From RGIG6353 sp045653035 (GTDB taxonomy: Bacteria; Bacillota; Clostridia; Oscillospirales; SIG627), in contig JAZOLO010000008.1 in the NCBI GenBank assembly GCA_045653035.1, positions 1-64,000 on the forward strand: a stretch of 64,000 bases of DNA, given 5' to 3'. Position 1 is the stretch's first letter. Every line of letters starts with the position of its first letter. Under the pieces are notes generated by a model. The model saw only the letters and a list, made by a program, of their open reading frames with translations. It ran no database searches and had not been told where the DNA came from. Both the position numbers and the translations under genes were made by a program. This document shows positions 1 to 6,438 of the stretch, in pieces.

Positions 1-98
1 TCCAAAAATAAAATTTTTTCTTTTTTGTAAAATTTCATCAAAAAAGTTTTTTCCGTATGCCCATTTTGCCGCAAATATATAAAATTTTAATAAAGGTA

Positions 99-127
99 TT
101 TACAAATAAAATTTTTTATGATAGAAT
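99..127 (+). promoter_or_regulatory. candidate promoter at the left edge
   Basis: A TTTACA box (99-104), 17 bp spacer and TAGAAT box (122-127) fit a housekeeping sigma-A promoter reading rightwards. No plausible coding region with a ribosome binding site follows; instead a hairpin-T-run terminator lies about 70 bp downstream. The surroundings are very AT-rich, so a chance match is possible. Confidence 0.35.
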
Positions 128-133
128 AAGGCA

Positions 134-228
134 CGCGAAAAACAATATATGTATTTTCTGCACAGATATTTACTACATAACAACCATTATGTCATTATAC
201 GTTGTCTACAGGGCAACGTATTTTTTTT
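134..228 (+). ncRNA. candidate short untranslated transcript ending at an intrinsic terminator
   Basis: Between the candidate promoter and base 228 there is no credible gene, but the stretch ends in a 7-bp stem (198-204 with 214-220) followed by eight T, a clear intrinsic terminator on the + strand. The predicted RNA of about 95 nt would converge on the 3' end of the tyrosine recombinase gene, which is read from the other strand and stops at 232. It could instead be the terminator of a gene to the left of the window. I do not recognise an RNA family. Confidence 0.3.
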
Positions 229-231
229 GGT

Positions 232-1068
232 TTAGCAGCGAAGCAAACCAAGCATTTCTATTTGCTTTAAGTGAGAAATTCCTGTTTCGGCAGTGTAAAT
301 TCGAGTAGTGTTGACGTTAGAGTGTCCAAGCACGTCAGCAAGACGAACTATATCCCTTTGAAGTGCGTAAAAGGTGCGGGCAAAAAGATGTCTGAAATTG
401 TGAGGAAACACCTTTTTAGGAAGTACTCCTGCAATTTTACAAAGGTCTTTGAGCATTTTCCATACGTTTGAACGGTTAAGCGGAATGCCGTTTCTTGTAA
501 CAAATACCGAGCCGTCTTTTATTCCTTGTTCCTTTATATATTCCAAAAGCATTTTACAAAGCCCTCGTGGCAAAAAAACCTGACGCATTTTACCCTTGCA
601 GTTTATATGTGCTTTTCCCGTCTTTACTGCATTTACGGTAATGTAGGAAAGCTCGGATATTCTTATTCCCGTACTTCCTATAGTTTGCATAAGGTAATAC
701 AGTCTATCGTTATTTTGAGATTTTGCCGCCCTTAAAAGACGCTCGTACTCCCCTTTTGAAAGCTCTCGGTCGTCATCAGCAAAAATCTGTCTTTGTATTT
801 TCAGTGTTTTTACTTTCAAGTCTGCACGTTGTAAAAACATAAAAAAGCTATTTATGGATGAAAGCATAGAATTTACGCTTTTAGGGGCAAAAGTTTTACA
901 AAGCTCGTTTTTATATTCTAGTATACAGCTTTTATCAAGCTTTCTACCGTCAAGCCACGTTAAAAAACACCTTATATCTCTTTCGTATTTTTCAATTGTG
1001 TTTTTACTTCGTTCTTCTTCGATAAGGTACTGCGTGAATTTTTCTATTTCTTTATTTCCAAGTGTCAT
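232..1068 (-). CDS. tyrosine recombinase (XerC/XerD-like integrase)
   Basis: Site-specific recombinase of the phage integrase family, 278 aa. An N-terminal SAM-like DNA-binding domain (about residues 5-85) precedes the catalytic domain. All catalytic positions are visible: Arg in TGIRISEL, Lys in NCKGKMRQ, the HNFRH box, His in LGHSNVNTT and the Tyr of RIYT, so the enzyme should be active. The start at 1068 is chosen because AAAGGAAC lies 7 bases upstream; an upstream ATG at 1104 has no such site. It is a single gene with no partner, no excisionase and no obvious paired recombination sites nearby, so it could be a chromosome-dimer XerC/D, a phase-variation invertase or an element relic. The family call is firm, the role is not. 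Confidence 0.85.
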   Translation of the reverse strand: MTLGNKEIEKFTQYLIEEERSKNTIEKYERDIRCFLTWLDGRKLDKSCILEYKNELCKTFAPKSVNSMLSSINSFFMFLQRADLKVKTLKIQRQIFADDDRELSKGEYERLLRAAKSQNNDRLYYLMQTIGSTGIRISELSYITVNAVKTGKAHINCKGKMRQVFLPRGLCKMLLEYIKEQGIKDGSVFVTRNGIPLNRSNVWKMLKDLCKIAGVLPKKVFPHNFRHLFARTFYALQRDIVRLADVLGHSNVNTTRIYTAETGISHLKQIEMLGLLRC

Positions 1069-1140
1069 ATTTAAGTTCCTTTCATAATTTAATATTTTCC
1101 TCACTTATTTTTTACAAACAAAATACGTTTATACTTAAAA

Positions 1141-1176
1141 AACCGCAAGACTTCTTTTTTGAAATCTTGCGGTTTT
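1141..1176 (-). terminator. intrinsic terminator of the pduL operon
   Basis: A perfect 10-bp stem (1141-1150 with 1165-1174) is followed on the minus strand by a run of six T. It lies about 65 bp past the stop of the GGGtGRT gene and ends that leftward operon ahead of the recombinase gene. Confidence 0.8.
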
Positions 1177-1240
1177 CTTGATGAAATAAAATTTACATTT
1201 CATTTGACTGTGTTAACAGGCAAATTTCATTGAACAAGTC

Positions 1241-2251
1241 TTACTTGTTCATTGCCTCTTCAATTGCAACAGCACATGCAACGGTCATACCAACCATGGG
1301 GTTGTTACCGGCACCTATCAGTCCCATCATTTCAACGTGTGCGGGAACTGAAGAAGAGCCTGCGAACTGAGCGTCGCCGTGCATTCTTCCCATTGTGTCT
1401 GTGAGACCGTAGGAAGCGGGGCCTGCTGCCATGTTATCGGGGTGGAGTGTTCTACCCGTACCACCGCCTGATGCAACGGAGAAGTACTTAACGCCATTTT
1501 CTATAGCCCACTTCTTATAGGTACCTGCAACGGGGTGCTGGAAACGAGTGGGGTTAGTGGAGTTACCTGTGATGGAAACGCCAACGTCTTCTTTTCTCAT
1601 AATTGCAACGCCTTCGGAAACGTCGTTAGCGCCGTAGCAACGAACCTTAGCCTTTTCACCGTCGGAGAACTTAACCTCACGAACAATCTTAAGCTCGTCT
1701 GCATAAGGGTCGTAGTCGGTTTCAACGTAGGTGAAGCCGTTAATTCTTGCGATGATATAAGCGGCGTCCTTGCCAAGACCGTTAAGGATAACGCGAAGGG
1801 GCTCTTTTCTTACCTTGTTAGCGTTCTTTGCAATACCGATAGCGCCTTCAGCCGCTGCGAAGGACTCGTGTCCTGCGAGGAAGCAGAAGCACTTGGTTTC
1901 TTCTCTTAAAAGCATTGCACCAAGGTTACCGTGGCCGAGACCAACCTTACGGTTAGCGGCAACGGAGCCGGGGATACAGAAAGCCTGAAGACCTACACCG
2001 ATGAGTTCTGCGGCATCTGCAGCGTTCTTAACACCCTTCTTAAGTGCGATAGCACAGCCGAGGGTATATGCCCAAGCGGCATTTTCAAATGCGATAGGCT
2101 GAATTCCCTTAACTATTGCATCGGGGTCAACACCTTTGTTAAGACAAATCTGACGAGCTTCCTCAAGGTCCTTGATTCCGTACTCTGCCATGCAAGCGGT
2201 AATGCCTGCAATTCTTCTTTCTTTACCTTCAAATTTTACTTCGTTAGACAT
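1241..2251 (-). CDS. GGGtGRT family protein
   Basis: 336-aa soluble protein carrying the signature SGGGTGRTLHP (about residue 265) that names the GGGtGRT family. The family is conserved in anaerobic Firmicutes but, as far as I know, has no assigned biochemical activity. It has no signal peptide or membrane segment and is Gly/Ala-rich with several conserved-looking Cys (CFCFLAGHESF region). The gene sits 17 bp behind a NifU-like iron-sulfur scaffold gene, an arrangement that suggests a shared job in Fe-S or sulfur metabolism (inference). The start follows a GGGGGATAACAAA ribosome binding site. It is the last gene of the pduL operon and is followed by a good terminator. Confidence 0.85.
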   Translation of the reverse strand: MSNEVKFEGKERRIAGITACMAEYGIKDLEEARQICLNKGVDPDAIVKGIQPIAFENAAWAYTLGCAIALKKGVKNAADAAELIGVGLQAFCIPGSVAANRKVGLGHGNLGAMLLREETKCFCFLAGHESFAAAEGAIGIAKNANKVRKEPLRVILNGLGKDAAYIIARINGFTYVETDYDPYADELKIVREVKFSDGEKAKVRCYGANDVSEGVAIMRKEDVGVSITGNSTNPTRFQHPVAGTYKKWAIENGVKYFSVASGGGTGRTLHPDNMAAGPASYGLTDTMGRMHGDAQFAGSSSVPAHVEMMGLIGAGNNPMVGMTVACAVAIEEAMNK

Positions 2252-2268
2252 TTTGTTATCCCCCTTTC

Positions 2269-2973
2269 TTATTCGTGTCTGGGATCGATATACTTGGCTG
2301 CGCCATCATATCTACCATAAGTTTTGATGTTAGATTCGTATGCTTCCTTGGGGTCCTTGCCTGCCTTGATAGCATCCATCATCTTACCGAGGTTAACGAA
2401 CTTGTATCCAATAACCTCGCTGTTTTCGTCGAGAGCGATATTCAAAACGTAGCCCTCTGCCATTTCAAGATATCTTACGCCCTTAGCCTTAGTACCGAAC
2501 ATAGTACCAACCTGAGAACGAAGTCCCTTACCGAGGTCTTCAAGAGAAGCACCGATGGGAAGTCCGTTTTCGGAGAAAGCGGTCTGGCTACGTCCGTAAG
2601 CAAGCTGCTTGAAGATTTCTCTCATAGCTACGTTGATAGCGTCACAAACGAGGTCTGTGTTGAGTGCTTCGAGAAGTGTCTTGCCTTGAAGAATTTCACA
2701 AGCCATAGCTGCCGAGTGAGTCATACCCGAGCAACCAAGGGTTTCAACGAGAGCTTCCTCAATGATACCGTCCTTTACGTTGAGAGTGAGCTTACAGCAT
2801 CCCTGCTGAGGTGCACACCAGCCTATACCGTGTGAAAGACCTGAGATATCTTTAATCTCATAAGCCTTTACCCATCTGCCTTCTTCCGGAATGGGAGCGG
2901 GACCGTGGTGGGGACCCTTAGCAATGGGACACATATTTTCTACTTCGTGTGAATAAAAAATGTGGTCTGTCAT
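2269..2973 (-). CDS. NifU-like iron-sulfur cluster assembly scaffold protein
   Basis: 234 aa, similar to the IscU/NifU N-terminal scaffold fold but longer than IscU (about 130 aa). Candidate cluster-ligand cysteines are in GWCAPQQGCCK (around residues 50-60) and ETLGCSGMTHSAAMACE (around 80-96). IscU-type proteins build transient Fe-S clusters from cysteine-desulfurase sulfur; no desulfurase is present here. The C-terminal hundred residues are an extension not found in classical IscU. The gene lies 27 bp behind pduL and 17 bp ahead of the GGGtGRT gene, so the three are probably one transcript. The fold-level call is good; whether it serves as a general scaffold or one dedicated to GGGtGRT is unknown. 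Confidence 0.8.
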   Translation of the reverse strand: MTDHIFYSHEVENMCPIAKGPHHGPAPIPEEGRWVKAYEIKDISGLSHGIGWCAPQQGCCKLTLNVKDGIIEEALVETLGCSGMTHSAAMACEILQGKTLLEALNTDLVCDAINVAMREIFKQLAYGRSQTAFSENGLPIGASLEDLGKGLRSQVGTMFGTKAKGVRYLEMAEGYVLNIALDENSEVIGYKFVNLGKMMDAIKAGKDPKEAYESNIKTYGRYDGAAKYIDPRHE

Positions 2974-3000
2974 TTTTATATCTCCTTTTAAATTATTTAC

Positions 3001-3570
3001 TTATTTAATTATTTCACCGAATACTTCACCAACTGCAGCCGCGGCATTTGATTCATCGGTGTCGATGTGCATAGCTGCTGCAAAGTTCTTGTTTACTCTT
3101 ACAACAACGTCACCGAAAACAAGACTTCTTTCTGTGTCAAGCTTTACGGATACAATCTGTTTGTCCTCAACGCCGAAAGCTTCTGCATCAGCGGGAGTAA
3201 GGTGAATATGACGCTTTGCGGCGATAACACCTTCTGCGATTTCAACCTCACCGCAAGGGCCAACGAGCTTACAGCCGGGTGTTCCTGCGATATCGCCTGA
3301 CTCACGGATAGGAGCTGAAAGACCGATGCTTCTTGCATCAGTAAGTGAAAGCTCTACCTGTGTTGCGAGTCTTACGGGGCCGAGAATGCTTACATTCGCA
3401 AGCTCTCTCTTAGGTCCTACAACTGTTACTCTCTCCTCGCATGCAAACTGACCGGGCTGAGAAAGCATTTTCTTCATAGTGAGCTCTGCACCCTTACCAA
3501 AAAGAATCTCAAGATGCTCTGCCGACAAATGTACGTGGCGGGCAGAGGTTTCAACTAGTACTTTATTCAT
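3001..3570 (-). CDS. pduL: PduL-type phosphate acyltransferase (phosphotransacylase)
   Basis: 189 aa, matching the PduL family, which exchanges CoA for phosphate on short acyl groups (propanoyl-CoA or acetyl-CoA to the acyl phosphate). Zinc-ligand motifs are visible: HVHLS near residue 13, HIHLT near 121 and AMHIDTDE near 166. No microcompartment shell genes and no N-terminal encapsulation peptide are seen, so a cytosolic enzyme that replaces Pta in acetate formation is the likelier role (inference). The start is preceded by GAAGGAAG. It is first in the operon with the NifU-like and GGGtGRT genes. Confidence 0.9.
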   Translation of the reverse strand: MNKVLVETSARHVHLSAEHLEILFGKGAELTMKKMLSQPGQFACEERVTVVGPKRELANVSILGPVRLATQVELSLTDARSIGLSAPIRESGDIAGTPGCKLVGPCGEVEIAEGVIAAKRHIHLTPADAEAFGVEDKQIVSVKLDTERSLVFGDVVVRVNKNFAAAMHIDTDESNAAAAVGEVFGEIIK

Positions 3571-3610
3571 TTTTTCTTCCTTCTTTCTATTTTTTATAAG
3601 TATTCAAATT

Positions 3611-3639
3611 ATTATACATTATTTTACTAATTTTGTAAA
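3611..3639 (-). promoter_or_regulatory. promoter of the pduL operon
   Basis: Read on the minus strand: TTTACA, 17-bp spacer, TATAAT. It starts about 35 bases before the pduL start codon. No palindromic operator is visible around it. Confidence 0.6.
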
Positions 3640-3730
3640 GCACGAAAATAAAAAAATATCGTTTATTTTTGAAAATAAATTGCTACGCTTTCGGTAATAC
3701 TTAATTTAGCATTAAAGGAGGTTAAAAGCT

Positions 3731-4033
3731 ATGTACAACAAAGTTGAAATTTGCGGTGTAAATACAGCGAGACTCAAGGTACTCACAAACGAGGAAAAGA
3801 GTGAGCTTATGATAAAGATGAAAAACGGAGATGAAAAGGCTAGGGATGAGCTTATTGCAGGAAATCTCAGGCTTGTGCTCAGTGTTATGCAGAAATTTGC
3901 AGGTCGCGGTGAGTCACCCGACGACCTGTTTCAGGTTGGGTGTGTAGGACTTATCAAGGCGGTAGACAACTTCGACGTGACTCAAAACGTCCTTTTTTCT
4001 ACCTATGCCGTGCCAATGAACGTCAAAAGTTGA
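3731..4033 (+). pseudogene. sigG: truncated sporulation sigma factor SigG (N-terminal fragment)
   Basis: 100 codons that match the start of forespore sigma factor SigG (full length about 257 aa): the NKVEICGV opening, the NLRLVLS region 2.1, DLFQVGCVGL region 2.2 and FSTYAVPM region 2.3. Immediately after YAVPM, where SigG continues into region 2.4 and domains 3-4, the frame runs into NVKS and a stop, and no SigG-like sequence follows in any frame. The -10 and -35 binding parts are therefore missing. The retained part has no frameshift or internal stop and keeps a strong AAAGGAGG ribosome binding site, suggesting a recent break. Full SigG could still exist elsewhere in the genome. The sigE/spoIIGA genes that usually precede sigG are absent here. 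Confidence 0.8.
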
Positions 4034-4058
4034 AAGACATTCATTGAGGCATATAAAG

Positions 4059-4106
4059 CGAGGGAATGCTTTTTATAAAAGCACTCCCTCGGACTCCCAC
4101 GAAAAC
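4059..4106. repeat. dispersed palindromic repeat, copy A
   Basis: Near-perfect stem (4059-4073 with 4078-4092) around TTTATAAAA, followed by the flank CTCCCACGAAAAC. The same stem core and flank, in opposite orientation, recur as copy B at 43388-43446, and related stems occur at 41842, 42161 and 59288. This copy lies between the broken sigG and the convergent gene ending at 4115 and could act as a terminator for either. Confidence 0.65.
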
Positions 4107-4114
4107 TATAATTT

Positions 4115-4597
4115 TTAATACTCTATTTTGAATCTTACATAAGTTAATTTATCGCACTCGTTGCAAGTATAGTATTCACTAACTGGAGTATCAATTCCTA
4201 CTCCCGTCATATCCAGTCTATGTGAACGCACGCTACAATAAGAACAAACAGGATAATAATTTATCATAAATACCTGCCCCTTAGATGTTGAAACGGCACT
4301 TGAGATTTCTGCATTTTGTGCACGAACTACATTATTAGAACTATACTTATACCAAGTGTCAGGCTTAATGTAACTTTTTTCTTTTGTTGTACCAATAGAA
4401 GCATTGTTGTTTTTTTGAACCTTATCCGAGGGTTGCGATTGTACTTGTGATGTTTGAATGTTCCTTCCTACAACACTACCATTCTCCCAAACTTTATCCC
4501 CATAACAAGTTCCATAATGTATATCATAAGGTGCAGTGTTTTCAACATATAATTTCATATAAAGTTTATCACTCGAATATACTAAATATTCATTCAT
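4115..4597 (-). CDS. hypothetical protein with two CxxC motifs
   Basis: 160 aa, no recognised family. The C-terminal third carries CSYC and CNEC about 30 residues apart, a spacing that suggests a zinc-ribbon-like knuckle. The middle is rich in Asn, Gln and Ser and looks disordered. It has no signal peptide of its own. The start codon overlaps the stop of the upstream lipoprotein gene by 4 bases (ATGA), so it is translationally coupled, or the two frames were once one gene split by a frameshift: the N-terminal residues resemble a continuing beta-rich extracellular domain. It is the last gene of the operon driven from the XRE-overlapped promoter at 5417-5445. Confidence 0.55.
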   Translation of the reverse strand: MNEYLVYSSDKLYMKLYVENTAPYDIHYGTCYGDKVWENGSVVGRNIQTSQVQSQPSDKVQKNNNASIGTTKEKSYIKPDTWYKYSSNNVVRAQNAEISSAVSTSKGQVFMINYYPVCSYCSVRSHRLDMTGVGIDTPVSEYYTCNECDKLTYVRFKIEY

Positions 4598-4851
4598 AGC
4601 GTTGTGAAATCACTTAAATAACTAATGTCAATAATATCGTTTTTGTCAAAATTAGAAAGAGACAATGTAAGATAAGCGTCACCCTCTTCAACTACACAAA
4701 GAGCAAACTTTTCTTCCAATGACACTTCGTTAAAAATTGATGGCGTTTCTGAATAGTCTGCTGGTTCTTCCAAATTGTCTGCTGGTGTATTGTTAGAGCA
4801 ACTAATCATCATTGTAGTAAGTAATATAAATAGTAATAATAACTTTTTCAT
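4594..4851 (-). CDS. small lipoprotein, function unknown
   Basis: 85 aa with a lipoprotein signal: MKKLLLLF start, hydrophobic core and a lipobox ending at Cys18 (MMISC), followed by an Asn/Pro/Glu-rich linker. It is therefore probably anchored on the outside of the membrane. The mature part is short (about 67 aa) and ends abruptly at an ATGA overlap with the next gene, so it may be the front part of a longer split protein. It lies 23 bp downstream of the P-loop NTPase gene with its own AAAGGAG ribosome binding site. Confidence 0.6.
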   Translation of the reverse strand: MKKLLLLFILLTTMMISCSNNTPADNLEEPADYSETPSIFNEVSLEEKFALCVVEEGDAYLTLSLSNFDKNDIIDISYLSDFTTL

Positions 4852-4874
4852 TTTATTCTCCTTTTATTGTAAAT

Positions 4875-5357
4875 TCACACAAGTGAATTAAATATCTTAA
4901 AAATTTCTGTGGCTGTCGCTACATTTGAATTCATTTGTTGTTTTATTACAAAAATATCGTTCTTTTCCTGAACGTCTTTTGTTTCAACAAGTGATATATA
5001 ATTCTTTCCATAAAGAATCAAATTTTCATTACCGAATCTTTTGAGCAGAAAATCAAGTGTTTTTCCTCTTGTATGACAAGCACATATATAAATATCTGCT
5101 TCTCCAAATTCAAAATCAACTCTCTTTAACCATTCATTCAGTCCGTTTTCATCATCCCCTAAAGTAGTTATTGCTACCTTTTGTCCAAAATAAGAAAAGA
5201 CACATTCTTTGTCATAAAAACAAAGTCTTTCTTTGGGAGATAATAATTCTATCTTACCGTCAGAGCATTCTGTATGTTCAAGAATCATATCAATCAATAT
5301 ACTAATAGTTTGCGTTTTCCCACTATTCCCTCGTCCTTGTAATGCTATAACCTTCAT
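4875..5357 (-). CDS. small P-loop NTPase, function unknown
   Basis: 160 aa. A Walker A motif, GRGNSGKT, occupies residues 8-15 directly after the first beta strand, and VAITTLGDD (about residue 70) is a plausible second nucleotide-site strand. It contains ADIYICACHTRGKT and otherwise resembles no named family I can recall. No membrane segments. It is the first gene of a three-gene leftward operon (NTPase, lipoprotein, CxxC protein) whose consensus promoter overlaps a palindrome next to a divergent XRE gene. That layout suggests a switched accessory module, possibly stress or defence related (inference only). Confidence 0.55.
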   Translation of the reverse strand: MKVIALQGRGNSGKTQTISILIDMILEHTECSDGKIELLSPKERLCFYDKECVFSYFGQKVAITTLGDDENGLNEWLKRVDFEFGEADIYICACHTRGKTLDFLLKRFGNENLILYGKNYISLVETKDVQEKNDIFVIKQQMNSNVATATEIFKIFNSLV

Positions 5358-5416
5358 CTTAGTCTCCTTTTAATAAAATTTTGTCATTATTTTTTGTAAT
5401 TCTTATCTTTAACACA

Positions 5417-5445
5417 ATTATAGGTCAAAAATATGTTAAAGTCAA
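5417..5445 (-). promoter_or_regulatory. promoter of the NTPase-lipoprotein operon
   Basis: Minus-strand TTGACT, exactly 17 bp, TATAAT: almost full consensus. Its -35 box lies inside the left arm of the 5433-5467 palindrome and a further half-site (5407-5414) sits at the expected transcription start, so strong basal activity with repression is the expected mode. Confidence 0.75.
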
Positions 5446-5467
5446 GAAAAATTCTTAACTTTAACAT
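5433..5467. promoter_or_regulatory. palindromic operator between the XRE gene and the NTPase operon
   Basis: Perfect 10-bp arms ATGTTAAAGT (5433-5442) and ACTTTAACAT (5458-5467) are separated by 15 bp; a third CTTTAACA copy lies at 5407-5414. The arms cover the -35 box of the leftward promoter and end 17 bp before the XRE start codon. This is the expected position for autoregulation by the XRE protein. Confidence 0.7.
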
Positions 5468-5484
5468 AACGAGGTGTAGATTTT

Positions 5485-5724
5485 GTGAAAATATACGATT
5501 TTAACGGCAAAAAGAACGTTTGCGGTGACAGAGTGCATGAAGCAAGGTGTAGGTTGAAGCTTACTCAGAGCGATCTTGCAGCAAGACTTCAGATAGAGGG
5601 CATTATAATAGAGCGTGACAGTATATCGAGAATAGAGATAGGTACAAGATTTGTGGCAGACTATGAGCTTAAAGCACTTTCCAAAATTCTGGAAGTGGAA
5701 ACCGATTGGCTTCTTGGAATATAG
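5485..5724 (+). CDS. XRE-family helix-turn-helix regulator
   Basis: 79 aa, essentially one Cro/C1-type HTH domain: LTQSDLAARLQ (helices 2-3) and DSISRIEIGTRFV, ending in the common tail LSKILEVETDWLLGI. The start is a GTG at 5485 chosen because GAGGTG lies 8 bases upstream. It is divergent from the P-loop NTPase operon, with a perfect palindrome in between, and is a probable repressor of that operon and of itself (inference). It ends in a bidirectional terminator shared with the convergent YafQ gene. A second small XRE gene with the same kind of layout is at 42692. Confidence 0.85.
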   Translation: MKIYDFNGKKNVCGDRVHEARCRLKLTQSDLAARLQIEGIIIERDSISRIEIGTRFVADYELKALSKILEVETDWLLGI

Positions 5725-5729
5725 CAAAA

Positions 5730-5761
5730 ACGACAGATGCGAAAAAACATCTGTCGTTTTG
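5730..5761. terminator. bidirectional terminator between the XRE and yafQ genes
   Basis: Perfect 10-bp stem (5730-5739 with 5748-5757) with T-rich tracts on both sides; it serves the rightward XRE gene and the leftward dinJ-yafQ pair. Confidence 0.8.
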
Positions 5762-5763
5762 TT

Positions 5764-6039
5764 TTAACGGAACAAATCACTATGAGTTCCTGTTCTTGTA
5801 AGATATAATATCAATTCTTTATCGTACACCTCATAAATCAAAAGCCAGTCGGGAGTTATATGACATTCCCTACAGCCTTCAAAGTTACCTGTCAAAGCGT
5901 GGTCTTTATTCTTTTCGGGAAGCTTTTCTCCATTTGAAAGTTTTTTGATTATCTCTGTAATAAGAGATATATCATATCCTCTCTTTTGAATACGCTTCAA
6001 ATCTTTTTGAAACTTAGAGGTTGGCTTTATAGAATACAT
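5764..6039 (-). CDS. yafQ: YafQ-family type II toxin (mRNA interferase)
   Basis: 91-aa RelE/ParE-fold toxin of the YafQ branch, which cleaves mRNA on the ribosome. The catalytic set described for YafQ can be placed: His in KDHAL, His-Asp-Trp in CHITPDW, and His plus Phe in GTHSDLF at the C terminus, so it should be functional. It starts on the last base of the antitoxin stop codon (1-base overlap), the usual order antitoxin then toxin. The family is confident; the target codon preference is unknown. Confidence 0.88.
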   Translation of the reverse strand: MYSIKPTSKFQKDLKRIQKRGYDISLITEIIKKLSNGEKLPEKNKDHALTGNFEGCRECHITPDWLLIYEVYDKELILYLTRTGTHSDLFR

Positions 6040-6314
6040 TATTTCAAAAGCTCCCTCATCATTTCATCAACATCGGTGTAACTCTTTCCTAAAGTTTTAT
6101 CGGCTTTCATAGCCTTAACCTCGGCTATCGCTTCAAGGGTTTCGGCATTGGGAACACGCATAGTAATATCAAAAGGAATTCTCTGCTCTCTTACCGCCTG
6201 CTTTGCAGAAAGAGTGAAAAACGTTGTCATATCCATTCCAAGATTAGAAACAAGCTCTTGAAGCTGTGCCTTGAGTTCCTCGTCCATTCTCATCGTTACG
6301 TTAGTAATTGCCAT
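6039..6314 (-). CDS. dinJ: DinJ/RelB-family antitoxin
   Basis: 91 aa. The N-terminal half (TNVTMRMDEELKAQLQEL) is the ribbon-helix-helix DNA-binding region typical of DinJ/RelB; the C-terminal half (ending DVDEMMRELLK) should wrap the toxin. The ATG at 6314 is preferred to one 18 bases upstream because AAAGGAG is 8 bases before it and the upstream ATG lies within that site. It is expected to neutralise YafQ and repress the shared promoter. Confidence 0.88.
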   Translation of the reverse strand: MAITNVTMRMDEELKAQLQELVSNLGMDMTTFFTLSAKQAVREQRIPFDITMRVPNAETLEAIAEVKAMKADKTLGKSYTDVDEMMRELLK

Positions 6315-6336
6315 AACATCAACTCCTTTCACTTAT

Positions 6337-6365
6337 AATATAGCACAACAATATTACATTGTCAA
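6337..6365 (-). promoter_or_regulatory. dinJ-yafQ promoter with internal palindrome
   Basis: Minus-strand TTGACA (6360-6365), 17-bp spacer, TATATT (6337-6342). The palindrome ACAAT-N5-ATTGT (6348-6362) fills the spacer and touches the -35 box, a natural operator for the DinJ-YafQ complex. Confidence 0.7.
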
Positions 6366-6412
6366 TATATTATATGCACGTTGTCATAACAATATACAAA
6401 AATAGTCAAAAA

Positions 6413-6438
6413 ACGGACAGATTTCTCTGTCCGTTTAT
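6413..6438 (-). terminator. terminator after the secreted protein gene
   Basis: 8-bp stem (6413-6420 with 6427-6434) with A/T tracts on both sides, immediately downstream of the gene ending at 6439; it also isolates the dinJ promoter. Confidence 0.65.

Noticed and set aside
57..308. Open frame of 83 codons on the + strand at the left edge
   Set aside because: No ribosome binding site, low-complexity AT-rich translation, and it runs through a terminator and into the recombinase gene on the other strand.
232..1068. Recombinase as an integron or part of a larger mobile element
   Set aside because: No cassettes, attC-like sites, direct repeats or other element genes are visible on its right; the left side is outside the window.
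1535..2835. Several long + strand frames opposite the GGGtGRT and NifU-like genes
   Set aside because: They are antisense to well-supported genes, lack ribosome binding sites and have compositionally odd translations.
3731..4600. sigG as a full gene interrupted by one frameshift
   Set aside because: No SigG-like sequence follows YAVPM in any frame on either strand.
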